From the NCBI GenBank assembly GCA_002926195.1, contig MZXQ01000039.1, positions 1-5,327 on the forward strand: a stretch of DNA of 5,327 bases, written 5' to 3'. A model generated the notes under the pieces. The model searched no databases. It was not told the origin of the DNA and saw only the letters and a program-made list of their open reading frames with translations. Positions within the stretch are counted from its first letter, which is position 1, and each line of letters begins with the position of its first letter. The translations under genes were made by a program, and so were the position numbers. This document shows, piece after piece, positions 1 to 4,719 of the stretch. The stretch comes from Candidatus Methanomarinus sp. HR1 (lineage in GTDB: Archaea > Halobacteriota > Methanosarcinia > Methanosarcinales > Methanocomedenaceae).

Positions 1-26
1 GGATTAGTCCGCTCTGCCACCCCGGC
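1..26 (-). tRNA. 5' end of a second tRNA-Ser copy, cut by the window edge
   Basis: Read on the minus strand, bases 26 to 1 repeat exactly the first 26 nt of the tRNA-Ser gene at 92-266: acceptor 5' strand GCCGGGG, the TG linker, the D-stem and the D-loop. The last three bases, TCC at 3-1, equal the first three bases of the D-loop insertion in the other copy, which suggests this copy carries the same insertion. A TATA-like box lies upstream at the same distance as in the other copy. The rest of the gene, including its anticodon and 3' end, is outside the window, so it cannot be told whether this is the intact functional copy. Confidence 0.55.
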
Positions 27-48
27 ATTTTGAGATTTTGTTGATTGA

Positions 49-56
49 CTATATTA
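49..56 (-). promoter_or_regulatory. TATA-like box for the left tRNA-Ser copy
   Basis: Minus-strand TAATATAG lies 23-30 nt upstream of the first tRNA base (26), the usual archaeal box A distance for a transcript starting at or near the tRNA 5' end. It is conserved with CAATATAG at the other copy, with one substitution in its first base. The assignment rests on position and AT content only. Confidence 0.45.
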
Positions 57-83
57 TTACATAATAACATTAATCTTCTGTAT
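57..83 (-). pseudogene. Decayed duplicate of the gatB 3' end
   Basis: On the minus strand these 27 bases align without gaps to the last eight codons and stop of gatB at 297-323. The frame is still open and reads IQKINVIM followed by TAA. There is no gatB sequence upstream of it; it is joined directly to the T-arm end of the tRNA-Ser copy at 92. It is best read as a leftover of the tandem duplication and not as an expressed gene. Confidence 0.6.
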
Positions 84-108
84 GAAAGAAGTTGGGATTC
101 GAACCTGA

Positions 109-133
109 GGCTTTCGAACGTAGTGAGAAAGCC
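109..133. repeat. 7-bp hairpin in the T-stem insertion
   Basis: ggctttc (109-115) and gaaagcc (127-133) are exact reverse complements around an 11-base loop. Together with the palindrome at 142-162 it makes a two-hairpin unit of the kind seen in REP-like dispersed elements. Confidence 0.75.
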
Positions 134-141
134 GAAGATAA

Positions 142-162
142 GAAAATCGGCGGCCGATTTTC
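142..162. repeat. Perfect 9-bp hairpin in the T-stem insertion
   Basis: gaaaatcgg and ccgattttc flank the three central bases 151-153, giving an almost complete 21-bp palindrome. It is the stronger of the two hairpins in the insertion. Confidence 0.8.
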
Positions 163-206
163 GACCAAGTGTACCGTTAGATACAACAGGTCTCGAGCCT
201 GCCGCA

Positions 207-243
207 TATAGACTCCAGGAAGCCATGCGACTTTTCCGTTGGA
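207..243 (-). other. Putative 37-nt archaeal tRNA intron in the D-loop
   Basis: Deleting 243-207 restores a normal tRNA-Ser D-arm (GCA, loop, TGC). The junctions form a bulge-helix-bulge-like fold as recognised by archaeal tRNA splicing endonuclease. The central helix is GGACT (250-246) with AGTCT (214-210), including one G-U pair. The 5' bulge is AAT (245-243), with the inferred cut between its second and third bases. The 3' bulge is ATAT (209-206), with the inferred cut before its last T. Exon bases GC (252-251) can pair with GC (205-204). The intron side continues as CCA/TGG (242-240 with 217-215) and GGAA/TTCC (237-234 with 221-218). The motif is relaxed: the central helix has 5 bp and the 3' bulge 4 nt. 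D-loop introns are known mainly from Thermoproteota, so one here would be unusual. Confidence 0.55.
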
Positions 244-323
244 TTAGTCCGCTCTGCCACCCCGGCATTTTGAGATTTTGTTGATTGACTATATTGTTAC
301 ATAATACCTTTAAACTTCTCTAT
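241..323. repeat. Direct repeat, right copy (period 240 bp)
   Basis: This is the parental-looking copy of the repeat at 1-83. It contains the true last eight codons and stop of gatB (297-323), the tRNA TATA box and the first 26 nt of the tRNA-Ser gene. The two copies match at 78 of 83 positions by hand count, with no indels. Confidence 0.85.
289..296 (-). promoter_or_regulatory. TATA-like box for tRNA-Ser, abutting the gatB stop codon
   Basis: Minus-strand CAATATAG lies 23-30 nt upstream of tRNA base 1 (266), where archaeal box A is expected. It begins at the base directly after the gatB stop codon (299-297), so the tRNA promoter occupies the whole short spacer and there is little room for a gatB terminator before it. 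The stretch is preserved in the duplicate while the adjacent gatB codons have diverged, which fits selection on promoter function. Confidence 0.5.
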
Positions 324-1751
324 TATCATCTCACGTACTGCCTTAGCATCCGAGCGTCCCCTTGTCTTTTTCATTACCTGTCCTATTAAGAAATTCACAG
401 CTTCCTGTTTTCCATTCTGGTAATCAGTTACAGCTTGCGGATTTTCATTAATAGCTTCATCCACTGCTGTTCCAATTATATCCCCGCCAGCCTTTAATAG
501 CCCCTCACTCTCCACTATACTATCAGGACTGCCACCTTCATCCAGCACAGTACGGATTATTTGATTTCCACTTGAATCCGTTATTTTATCATCAGCAACC
601 AGCTTGAGCAATTTAACCATATCCTCGCTCTTAAAAGCCGTAATACCAATATCCCTGTAATTCAACTCACCCTTAAGTACATCAGCAGTCCATACAGCAG
701 CCATTTTAGGGTTTACATGCGCAGCTACTTCCTCATAAAACTCTGCCAATCTCTTCTCTGAAGTCAAACTCTTTGCATGATCATCACTAATACCATACTG
801 TGATACGAATCTCTCCCTCTTTGCATCAGGCAGCTCAGGCAGGGTTTTAGCAATACCGGGAGCCCAGTCAGCTACCTTGATAGGGACAAGATCAGCTTCA
901 GGGAAATATCTATAGTCATGCTCTTCTTCCTTAGTCCTTAAACTGACAGTTATACCCATTTCTTCATTAAAATGCCTTGTCTCCAGGACTACTTTACCGC
1001 CTCTACGCAGCAGGTTTTTCTGTCTTACCACCTCAAATAAAAGAGCACGTTCTGCTCCTTTATGACTGCTGATGTTCTTAATCTCAGACCTGCTCCCGCC
1101 TGCTAAAGATATATTAGCATCTACCCTTGTAGCACCTTCCAGCGAAGTATTACACACATCCAGATATTCAATAATACTTCTAAGCTTATCCAAAAACCTG
1201 CGTGCTTCCTTCGGGCTTCTTAAATCAGGTTCGGTCACTATCTCAAGCAGGGCAACCCCACTGCGGTTATAATCGATCATAGTATGTTTTGAGTGTTCAA
1301 TATTCCCGCCTTCATGCACCAGCCGTCCCGGGTCCTCTTCCATATGGGCACGGTTAATACGGATGCGGACCTCTCCGTTTTCACCTTCGATATTGATATA
1401 GCCATTAGACGCAAGAGGGAAGTCATACTGGGTTATCTGGAAGCCTTTAGGAAGATCAGGATAATAATAATTTTTTCTGTAGAATTGGGTATGTTCCTGG
1501 ATTGAGCAGTTCAGGGCCAGTCCCAATTTTATAGAATACTCTACTGCCTTGCGGTTAATAACAGGAAGCGATCCCGGAAGTCCAAGACATACAGGACAGG
1601 TATGGGTATTAGGAGGATCATTATGATAATCAAGCCCACAGCCACAGAATATCTTGGTATTGAGTTTGTTTAACTGCACATGTATCTCCAGTCCGATCAT
1701 GATACCAGTATCGTCCAATAGCGGCCTGTATTTCAGGTATTCTTCAATCAT
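297..1751 (-). CDS. gatB: Aspartyl/glutamyl-tRNA(Asn/Gln) amidotransferase subunit B
   Basis: GatB binds the misacylated tRNA, activates the carboxyl group of its aspartate or glutamate with ATP, and transfers ammonia delivered from GatA, forming Asn-tRNA(Asn) or Gln-tRNA(Gln) in the cytoplasm. At 484 residues it has normal family length. It opens with GLEIHVQL (20-27), then a cysteine zinc site of the type CxC...CxxC (C36, C38, C52, C55, the last pair in CPVCLGLPG). It continues with the conserved blocks YRKNYYYPDLPKGFQITQYD (91-110), EEDPGRL (138-144) and DYNRSGVALLEIVTEPD (160-176). The C-terminal part from about residue 340 is the helical and YqeY-like tRNA-binding tail. The ATG directly follows the gatA stop (TAGATG), and a strong Shine-Dalgarno lies inside the gatA end, so translation is probably coupled. 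It is the last gene of the operon. In archaea with GatDE, GatCAB mainly makes Asn-tRNA(Asn); whether GatDE exists here is not visible. Confidence 0.97.
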   Translation of the reverse strand: MIEEYLKYRPLLDDTGIMIGLEIHVQLNKLNTKIFCGCGLDYHNDPPNTHTCPVCLGLPGSLPVINRKAVEYSIKLGLALNCSIQEHTQFYRKNYYYPDLPKGFQITQYDFPLASNGYINIEGENGEVRIRINRAHMEEDPGRLVHEGGNIEHSKHTMIDYNRSGVALLEIVTEPDLRSPKEARRFLDKLRSIIEYLDVCNTSLEGATRVDANISLAGGSRSEIKNISSHKGAERALLFEVVRQKNLLRRGGKVVLETRHFNEEMGITVSLRTKEEEHDYRYFPEADLVPIKVADWAPGIAKTLPELPDAKRERFVSQYGISDDHAKSLTSEKRLAEFYEEVAAHVNPKMAAVWTADVLKGELNYRDIGITAFKSEDMVKLLKLVADDKITDSSGNQIIRTVLDEGGSPDSIVESEGLLKAGGDIIGTAVDEAINENPQAVTDYQNGKQEAVNFLIGQVMKKTRGRSDAKAVREMIIEKFKGIM

Positions 1752-3176
1752 CTATCTCACCTCCGGGGTTATGGTATGGAAATCAGTATTCTGTTCAAAA
1801 GTATAGGCAACCCTGAGTACAGTTTCTTCATCAAAATGCCTGCCAATTATCTGTAGTCCTATAGGCAGTCCATTATCAAACCCGCAAGGTAGTGAAATAG
1901 ATGGTACACCTGCAAGATTTATTGGCACAGTGTTCACATCAGCCAGATATAACGTAAGCGGATCACTTATCTTCTCACCAAGTTTAAAAGCAGGGGCAGG
2001 CATAGTAGGTGCAATAAGTACATCAGTATCCTTCAGTGCCAGGTCAAAGTCCTGCTTTACCAGAGTTCTGACCTTCAGGGCTTTAAGATAATACTTATCC
2101 ATATATCCTGCTGAAAGTGCATATGTTCCAAGCAGGACCCTGCGCTTCACCTCTTCTCCGAAACCTTTGGCCCTTATCTCACTGTAGGTAGTATGCCAAT
2201 CATGGTCTTTCGTTAATCGCAGTCCGTATCGCATGCCATCAAAGCGTGCAAGGTTAGAGGAGGCTTCACTCATAGCAATGATATAATATGCAGCCAGTGC
2301 ATACCTGGTATGCGGCATTTTCACTTTCTTCCATGATGCACCCAGTCCTTCTAATGTATGCACGCCGTCCCAGACAGCCTTTTCCACTGCAGGTTCGGTA
2401 CCTTCACCAAAATATTCATCCGGTACGCCTATAATAAGTCCATTAACATCATTCACAAGCGATTCAGTATAGTCTTTTTCAATTTGTACTGACGTAGAAT
2501 CTCTGGAATCATAGCCGGTGATCACATTAAACAGCAACGTCATATCCTTAACATTAGTAGCAATAGGACCAATCTGTTCAAGACTGTTAGCATAAGAGAT
2601 CAGACCATACCTGGATATAATGCCATAAGTGGGTTTTAATCCGACCACACCGCAAAAAGAAGCTGGACACCTGACAGACCCGCCGGTATCAGAACCTAAA
2701 GCTACCGAGACTTCACCGGCAGCAACAGTTGCAGCACTGCCACCCGATGATCCACCTGATACATGATCAGTGTTCCATGGGTTTAATGCAGGTCCGTAAT
2801 GACTGGTCTCAGTAGATGTGCCCATTGCAAACTCATCCATATTAGCCTTACCTACTATGATAGCTCCGGCTTCTTTAAGACGTTCAATTACATGGGCATC
2901 ATAGGGAGGGACATATCCGGTAAGTATATTTGAAGCACATGTTGTCTGTATGCCTTTTGTTGATATATTATCTTTAATAGCAACAGGTACACCTGCCAGA
3001 GGCTGCAGATGGTTTTTACTGCTATTGATGTTTTTAGCTATTTCAAGAGCTGATTCTTCGGCAATTGTGATGAATGTATTGAGCTTATTGTTTTTAATCC
3101 TCTCAATGCACTGACTGACCACTTCTTCGTAAGATGATTCATCTATTGCCTTTAGTGTTTGTGATATAGTGATCAT
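1752..3176 (-). CDS. gatA: Aspartyl/glutamyl-tRNA(Asn/Gln) amidotransferase subunit A (glutaminase)
   Basis: GatA is the amidase-signature subunit that hydrolyses glutamine and channels the ammonia to GatB. The 474-residue length is typical. The catalytic Ser-cisSer-Lys triad can be placed: Lys68 in VAIKDN (65-70), the cis-Ser Ser143 in GGSSGGSA (141-148), and the nucleophile Ser167 in GSDTGGSVR (161-169). The Lys to cis-Ser to Ser spacing of 75 and 24 residues agrees with that of the amidase FAAH. The block CGVVGLKPTYG (175-185) follows as in the family, and the C-terminal region includes NLAGVPSISLPCGF. The start is supported by GAGGTG 5 nt upstream of ATG. The gene sits 9 bp after gatC and abuts gatB with no gap, so all three subunits come from one message. 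No catalytic residue is missing. Confidence 0.97.
   Translation of the reverse strand: MITISQTLKAIDESSYEEVVSQCIERIKNNKLNTFITIAEESALEIAKNINSSKNHLQPLAGVPVAIKDNISTKGIQTTCASNILTGYVPPYDAHVIERLKEAGAIIVGKANMDEFAMGTSTETSHYGPALNPWNTDHVSGGSSGGSAATVAAGEVSVALGSDTGGSVRCPASFCGVVGLKPTYGIISRYGLISYANSLEQIGPIATNVKDMTLLFNVITGYDSRDSTSVQIEKDYTESLVNDVNGLIIGVPDEYFGEGTEPAVEKAVWDGVHTLEGLGASWKKVKMPHTRYALAAYYIIAMSEASSNLARFDGMRYGLRLTKDHDWHTTYSEIRAKGFGEEVKRRVLLGTYALSAGYMDKYYLKALKVRTLVKQDFDLALKDTDVLIAPTMPAPAFKLGEKISDPLTLYLADVNTVPINLAGVPSISLPCGFDNGLPIGLQIIGRHFDEETVLRVAYTFEQNTDFHTITPEVR
1757..1764 (-). promoter_or_regulatory. Shine-Dalgarno of gatB within the gatA 3' end
   Basis: Minus-strand GGAGGTGA, a long match to the archaeal anti-SD, ends 5 nt before the gatB ATG. 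It lies in the last codons of gatA, which supports both the chosen gatB start and coupled translation. Confidence 0.85.
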
Positions 3177-3181
3177 ACTTA

Positions 3182-3187
3182 CACCTC
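3182..3187 (-). promoter_or_regulatory. Shine-Dalgarno of gatA overlapping the gatC stop
   Basis: Minus-strand GAGGTG ends 5 nt before the gatA ATG, and its first two bases belong to the gatC stop codon TGA (3188-3186). It fixes the gatA start and implies that ribosomes ending gatC sit at the gatA initiation site. Confidence 0.8.
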
Positions 3188-3467
3188 AAATTATCCTCGG
3201 GGCTTTAAAACAGCCATCCTGCTTCTTAGGTGCATTGCCTATTGCTTCATCCTGGGACAGGGACGGAGTAATAACGTCGTCCCGAAACACATTATTCACA
3301 TCAATTACATGATAGGTAGGCTCAACATCTTTTGTCTCTACTTCATCCAATTGCGCAAAATAATCCAGTATCGAGTTTAATTGCTGTGCATATCCTTCCA
3401 ACTGCTCCTCATTGACCTTCAGCCTGGCTAGCCAGCTTATATGTTCGACTTCTTTTGTTGTGATCAT
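3186..3467 (-). CDS. gatC: Aspartyl/glutamyl-tRNA(Asn/Gln) amidotransferase subunit C
   Basis: GatC is the small subunit that wraps around the GatA-GatB interface and stabilises the complex; it has no catalytic site. At 93 residues it has standard length. It shows the family pattern from end to end: VEHISWLARLKVNEEQLE near the N-terminus, QLNSILDYFAQLDEVET (29-45), the VEPTYHV segment (48-54), a conserved N-x-x-R in the NNVFRDD region, NAPKKQDGCF (78-87), and the closing PRII. The start codon overlaps the stop of the upstream synthase gene by 4 bp (ATGA). A weak GGATGA lies 6 nt upstream (3479-3474), so translation probably depends on coupling to the upstream gene. Confidence 0.95.
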   Translation of the reverse strand: MITTKEVEHISWLARLKVNEEQLEGYAQQLNSILDYFAQLDEVETKDVEPTYHVIDVNNVFRDDVITPSLSQDEAIGNAPKKQDGCFKAPRII

Positions 3468-4333
3468 GATGTTTCATCCAGCCTTATTCTATTTTCTTTC
3501 GCCATCGAATTAAGATATTGTCTTATATAGCCTTTGTCTTGTTTCCTGAACCCATTAAGTCTGGCAAGTTTTTCTATCGAAGCCCAGACTCCACTACCGT
3601 ATTGGAATGCCTTCTTATCTCGCCATGCAATATCCTCCGGTAGTATTTGTACAGCCGCTTTACGCAGGATATATTTGCTTACTATCTCTGTATTAATCTC
3701 TTTAACCTTTAATCCGGCTGAAATAGATAATCCGATCCGTATCACCTCAGTATCAAAGAACGGGGTGATCAGTTCAACCCCTGCTGCCTCTGATACTGCT
3801 TTATCCCGCTTAATGTCCCGCCCGGGCATTGCAGACACATCAGCAACAATAGCAGTATGCAATGCATCTATACCATCCTTTGCTATTTCACTATATCTAT
3901 GGTATCCTCCGAACAGTTCATCAGCACCCTGACCTGTTAGTAGTATATCAATATTCTGTGCTTTAGCTTCAGTGCATAAAATATATAAGGGAATCCCTAA
4001 AGAAACTGTCATAGGATCCGTAGTTTTTACAATCCCTATTATTTTAGGGATTATTGAATCTATATCATTGAGGGTAATTATCCTGCAGCATAGGTTCTTA
4101 TCAAGACCTATTAATCCAGCGGCTTTTTTTGCCCATAATATATCATTTGAACCTTCAATACCTATCGTAAATAACTTGATATCAGGTATATGCTTCATTG
4201 TAAGTGCTGTAATTAATGAGCTGTCTACTCCACCTGAAAATAAGATCCCACTATTGGGTCTTAAGTATTTCTTAGTCCTTGAGTTCAGGATGCTGATCAA
4301 TAGTTGCAAAGCTGTGGATTCATCTGTTATCAT
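3464..4333 (-). CDS. Stand-alone asparagine synthase domain protein (AsnB C-terminal type, no glutaminase domain)
   Basis: The 289-residue protein corresponds to the synthetase half of AsnB, an N-type ATP pyrophosphatase that adenylates aspartate and accepts ammonia to give asparagine. The PP-loop SGGVDSS is at 33-39, LLTGQGADELFGGY at 131-144, and the late block LPEDIAWRDKKAFQYGSG at 231-248 matches the LP-x-x-I-x-W-R-x-K-x-x-F-x-x-G pattern of the family. The N-terminal class II glutaminase domain with its Cys2 nucleophile is absent; the protein begins about 30 residues before the PP-loop, and the start lies close to the probable promoter, so this is not a truncation by the window. It is the first gene of the gatCAB operon and overlaps gatC by 4 bp. 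It may make asparagine from free ammonia or from ammonia supplied by a partner. A different amidation or tRNA-modifying substrate cannot be excluded, since the PP-loop family is broad. No Shine-Dalgarno is visible before the ATG, so the message may be leaderless. Confidence 0.85.
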   Translation of the reverse strand: MITDESTALQLLISILNSRTKKYLRPNSGILFSGGVDSSLITALTMKHIPDIKLFTIGIEGSNDILWAKKAAGLIGLDKNLCCRIITLNDIDSIIPKIIGIVKTTDPMTVSLGIPLYILCTEAKAQNIDILLTGQGADELFGGYHRYSEIAKDGIDALHTAIVADVSAMPGRDIKRDKAVSEAAGVELITPFFDTEVIRIGLSISAGLKVKEINTEIVSKYILRKAAVQILPEDIAWRDKKAFQYGSGVWASIEKLARLNGFRKQDKGYIRQYLNSMAKENRIRLDETS

Positions 4334-4349
4334 CGGGGGTTTAATATGT

Positions 4350-4358
4350 TTTATTTAG
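4350..4358 (-). promoter_or_regulatory. Candidate TATA box of the synthase-gatCAB operon
   Basis: Minus-strand CTAAATAAA lies 17-25 nt upstream of the first ATG. With no Shine-Dalgarno between it and the start, a leaderless or near-leaderless transcript would fit. The surrounding region is AT-rich throughout, so the exact box is uncertain. Confidence 0.3.
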
Positions 4359-4383
4359 TACAAAAAGGATTAGTTTCTTTATG

Positions 4384-4398
4384 TCAAGTCACACTTGA
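4384..4398. promoter_or_regulatory. Short dyad tcaag-N5-cttga, possible operator
   Basis: Two 5-bp inverted half-sites lie about 50 bp upstream of the synthase-gatCAB start codon, upstream of its candidate TATA box. The symmetry suits a small dimeric regulator. A 5-bp dyad can occur by chance in AT-rich DNA, so this is only a candidate. Confidence 0.25.
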
Positions 4399-4465
4399 TA
4401 TACTAAAACCTATTCACCAGCTTAGAAGCACATAAGTTCATAACCGTTAGTTTTATGTTATACAA

Positions 4466-4481
4466 AATCATACAAATGATT
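4466..4481. promoter_or_regulatory. Short dyad aatcat-N4-atgatt
   Basis: Two 6-bp inverted half-sites around acaa lie 41-56 bp upstream of the start of the cysteine-rich gene, just upstream of where its TATA box would be. It could be an operator or a chance palindrome. Confidence 0.25.
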
Positions 4482-4510
4482 TAATTAGATATCTTAAATA
4501 ATATAGTAAA

Positions 4511-4516
4511 GAGGAA
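4511..4516 (+). promoter_or_regulatory. Shine-Dalgarno deciding a TTG start for the cysteine-rich gene
   Basis: GAGGAA, five bases before TTG at 4522-4524, is the only convincing ribosome-binding site in front of this frame. No ATG occurs before the first cysteine, so the gene is inferred to start at TTG. Confidence 0.55.
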
Positions 4517-4521
4517 TTTGT

Positions 4522-4713
4522 TTGATATTACCTATAAAGTGTCCTCGTCTTCACACTGGTTGTTGTGCTATAAAACCAGGAGTTAAGATCGATCATGATA
4601 AATGTGAAAGAATAGAAGAATATGTTTACTGTGAATATTACAGTAACAATATGTTGATCCAGAATGAAAGTTCCAGTATTACCAGGATAGTGCAGACTGC
4701 ACGAAAAAGATAA
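4522..4713 (+). CDS. Small cysteine-rich protein, 63 aa, unrecognised family
   Basis: I do not recognise this protein. It has five cysteines in the first 37 residues (C7, C14, C15, C28, C37) within CPRLHTGCC and KCERIEEYVYCEYY, plus H11 and H25, a density that suggests zinc or iron-sulfur binding. The last 13 residues are cysteine-free and end in a basic ARKR tail. No signal peptide or membrane segment is visible, so it is probably cytoplasmic. The start is TTG with a good Shine-Dalgarno. It is transcribed divergently from the synthase-gatCAB operon and converges on the S-layer gene with only 6 bp between stop codons. The site, the cysteine pattern and the fit between the two neighbouring genes support a real gene; its function is unknown. 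Confidence 0.65.
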   Translation: MILPIKCPRLHTGCCAIKPGVKIDHDKCERIEEYVYCEYYSNNMLIQNESSSITRIVQTARKR

Positions 4714-4719
4714 TTGATA

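Larger units (their letters stand above)
1..83. repeat. Direct repeat, left copy (period 240 bp)
   Basis: Bases 1-83 align without gaps to 241-323. Bases 1-66 differ from 241-306 at one position (a56 versus g296), while 67-83 differ from 307-323 at four positions (67, 69, 74, 80). The near-identical part covers the tRNA-Ser 5' end and its promoter. The divergent part corresponds to the last codons of gatB and reads IQKINVIM-stop here, against IEKFKGIM-stop in the real gene. This is what a tandem duplication spanning the gatB 3' end and the adjacent tRNA would leave. Homology stops at about base 83, next to the point where the tRNA T-arm ends. The repeat reaches the left edge, so its full length is unknown. 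Confidence 0.85.
105..164 (-). other. 60-nt insertion in the tRNA T-stem made of two hairpins
   Basis: Removing these bases rebuilds a fully Watson-Crick T-stem and a TTCGAAT loop. The cut register is ambiguous by one base (164-105 or 165-106). The insertion folds into two perfect hairpins: a 9-bp stem GAAAATCGG/CCGATTTTC with a 3-nt loop (162-142), and a 7-bp stem GGCTTTC/GAAAGCC with an 11-nt loop (133-109). This two-dyad organisation resembles a short palindromic dispersed element more than a classical intron. A relaxed bulge-helix-bulge can also be drawn: CTT (169-167) with AAG (113-111), 5' bulge GGT (166-164), then CGAA/TTCG (163-160 with 118-115). It needs a long 3' bulge and competes with both hairpins. 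Intron and inserted repeat both remain possible. Confidence 0.5.
92..266 (-). tRNA. tRNA-Ser(CGA), interrupted in D-loop and T-stem, 3' acceptor strand missing
   Basis: Removing two insertions (243-207 and 164-105) gives a class II cloverleaf core on the minus strand. Visible parts are the acceptor 5' strand GCCGGGG (266-260), D-stem GCA/TGC (257-255 with 206-204), anticodon stem GCAGG/CCTGT (202-198 with 190-186) closing the loop CTCGAGA with anticodon CGA (195-193), a long variable arm TGTATC/GGTACA (185-180 with 175-170) around TAAC, and a T-stem TTGGG/CCCAA (168-165 plus 104, with 96-92) around TTCGAAT. The anticodon and long variable arm identify serine (codon UCG). The next seven bases (91-85, CTTCTTT) do not pair properly with GCCGGGG, so the acceptor 3' strand is absent or displaced. 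This copy may be a pseudogene created by the 240-bp duplication, or a gene whose 3' end is supplied differently. The core pairing is strong; function is uncertain. Confidence 0.65.
4334..4521. other. Divergent intergenic region, 188 bp
   Basis: This AT-rich spacer separates the minus-strand synthase-gatCAB operon from the plus-strand cysteine-rich gene and must hold the promoters of both. It contains two short dyads (4384-4398 and 4466-4481) and several TATA-like stretches, for example 4480-4487 (tttaatta) at a distance that would suit the plus-strand gene. No RNA gene or other open frame with coding character was recognised in it. Confidence 0.6.

Noticed and set aside
1..83. Terminal repeat of a circular element
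   Set aside because: The repeat recurs at 241-323 and not at the right end of the window, so it does not indicate a circular contig.
142..162. Palindrome as an intrinsic terminator
   Set aside because: It is not followed by a T-run in either direction that would fit, and it lies inside the tRNA between the two halves of a complementary T-stem.
45..284. 79-codon plus-strand open frame across the tRNA region
   Set aside because: It is antisense to the tRNA-Ser gene and its insertions. Segments such as WDSNLRLS and TGLEPAAYRL are typical of spurious translations of antisense tRNA genes, and there is no ribosome-binding site.
1..300. CRISPR array
   Set aside because: There are only two repeat copies, they are not 25-40 bp units with regular spacers, and their content is explained by tRNA, promoter and gatB sequence.
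3534..3932. 132-codon plus-strand open frame
   Set aside because: It lies wholly inside the asparagine synthase gene on the other strand, which has clear family motifs; the frame itself has no recognisable features.
3972..4358. 128-codon plus-strand open frame with hydrophobic stretches
   Set aside because: It is a shadow of the synthase gene. The apparent membrane segments come from reading the opposite strand of Ile- and Leu-rich coding sequence.
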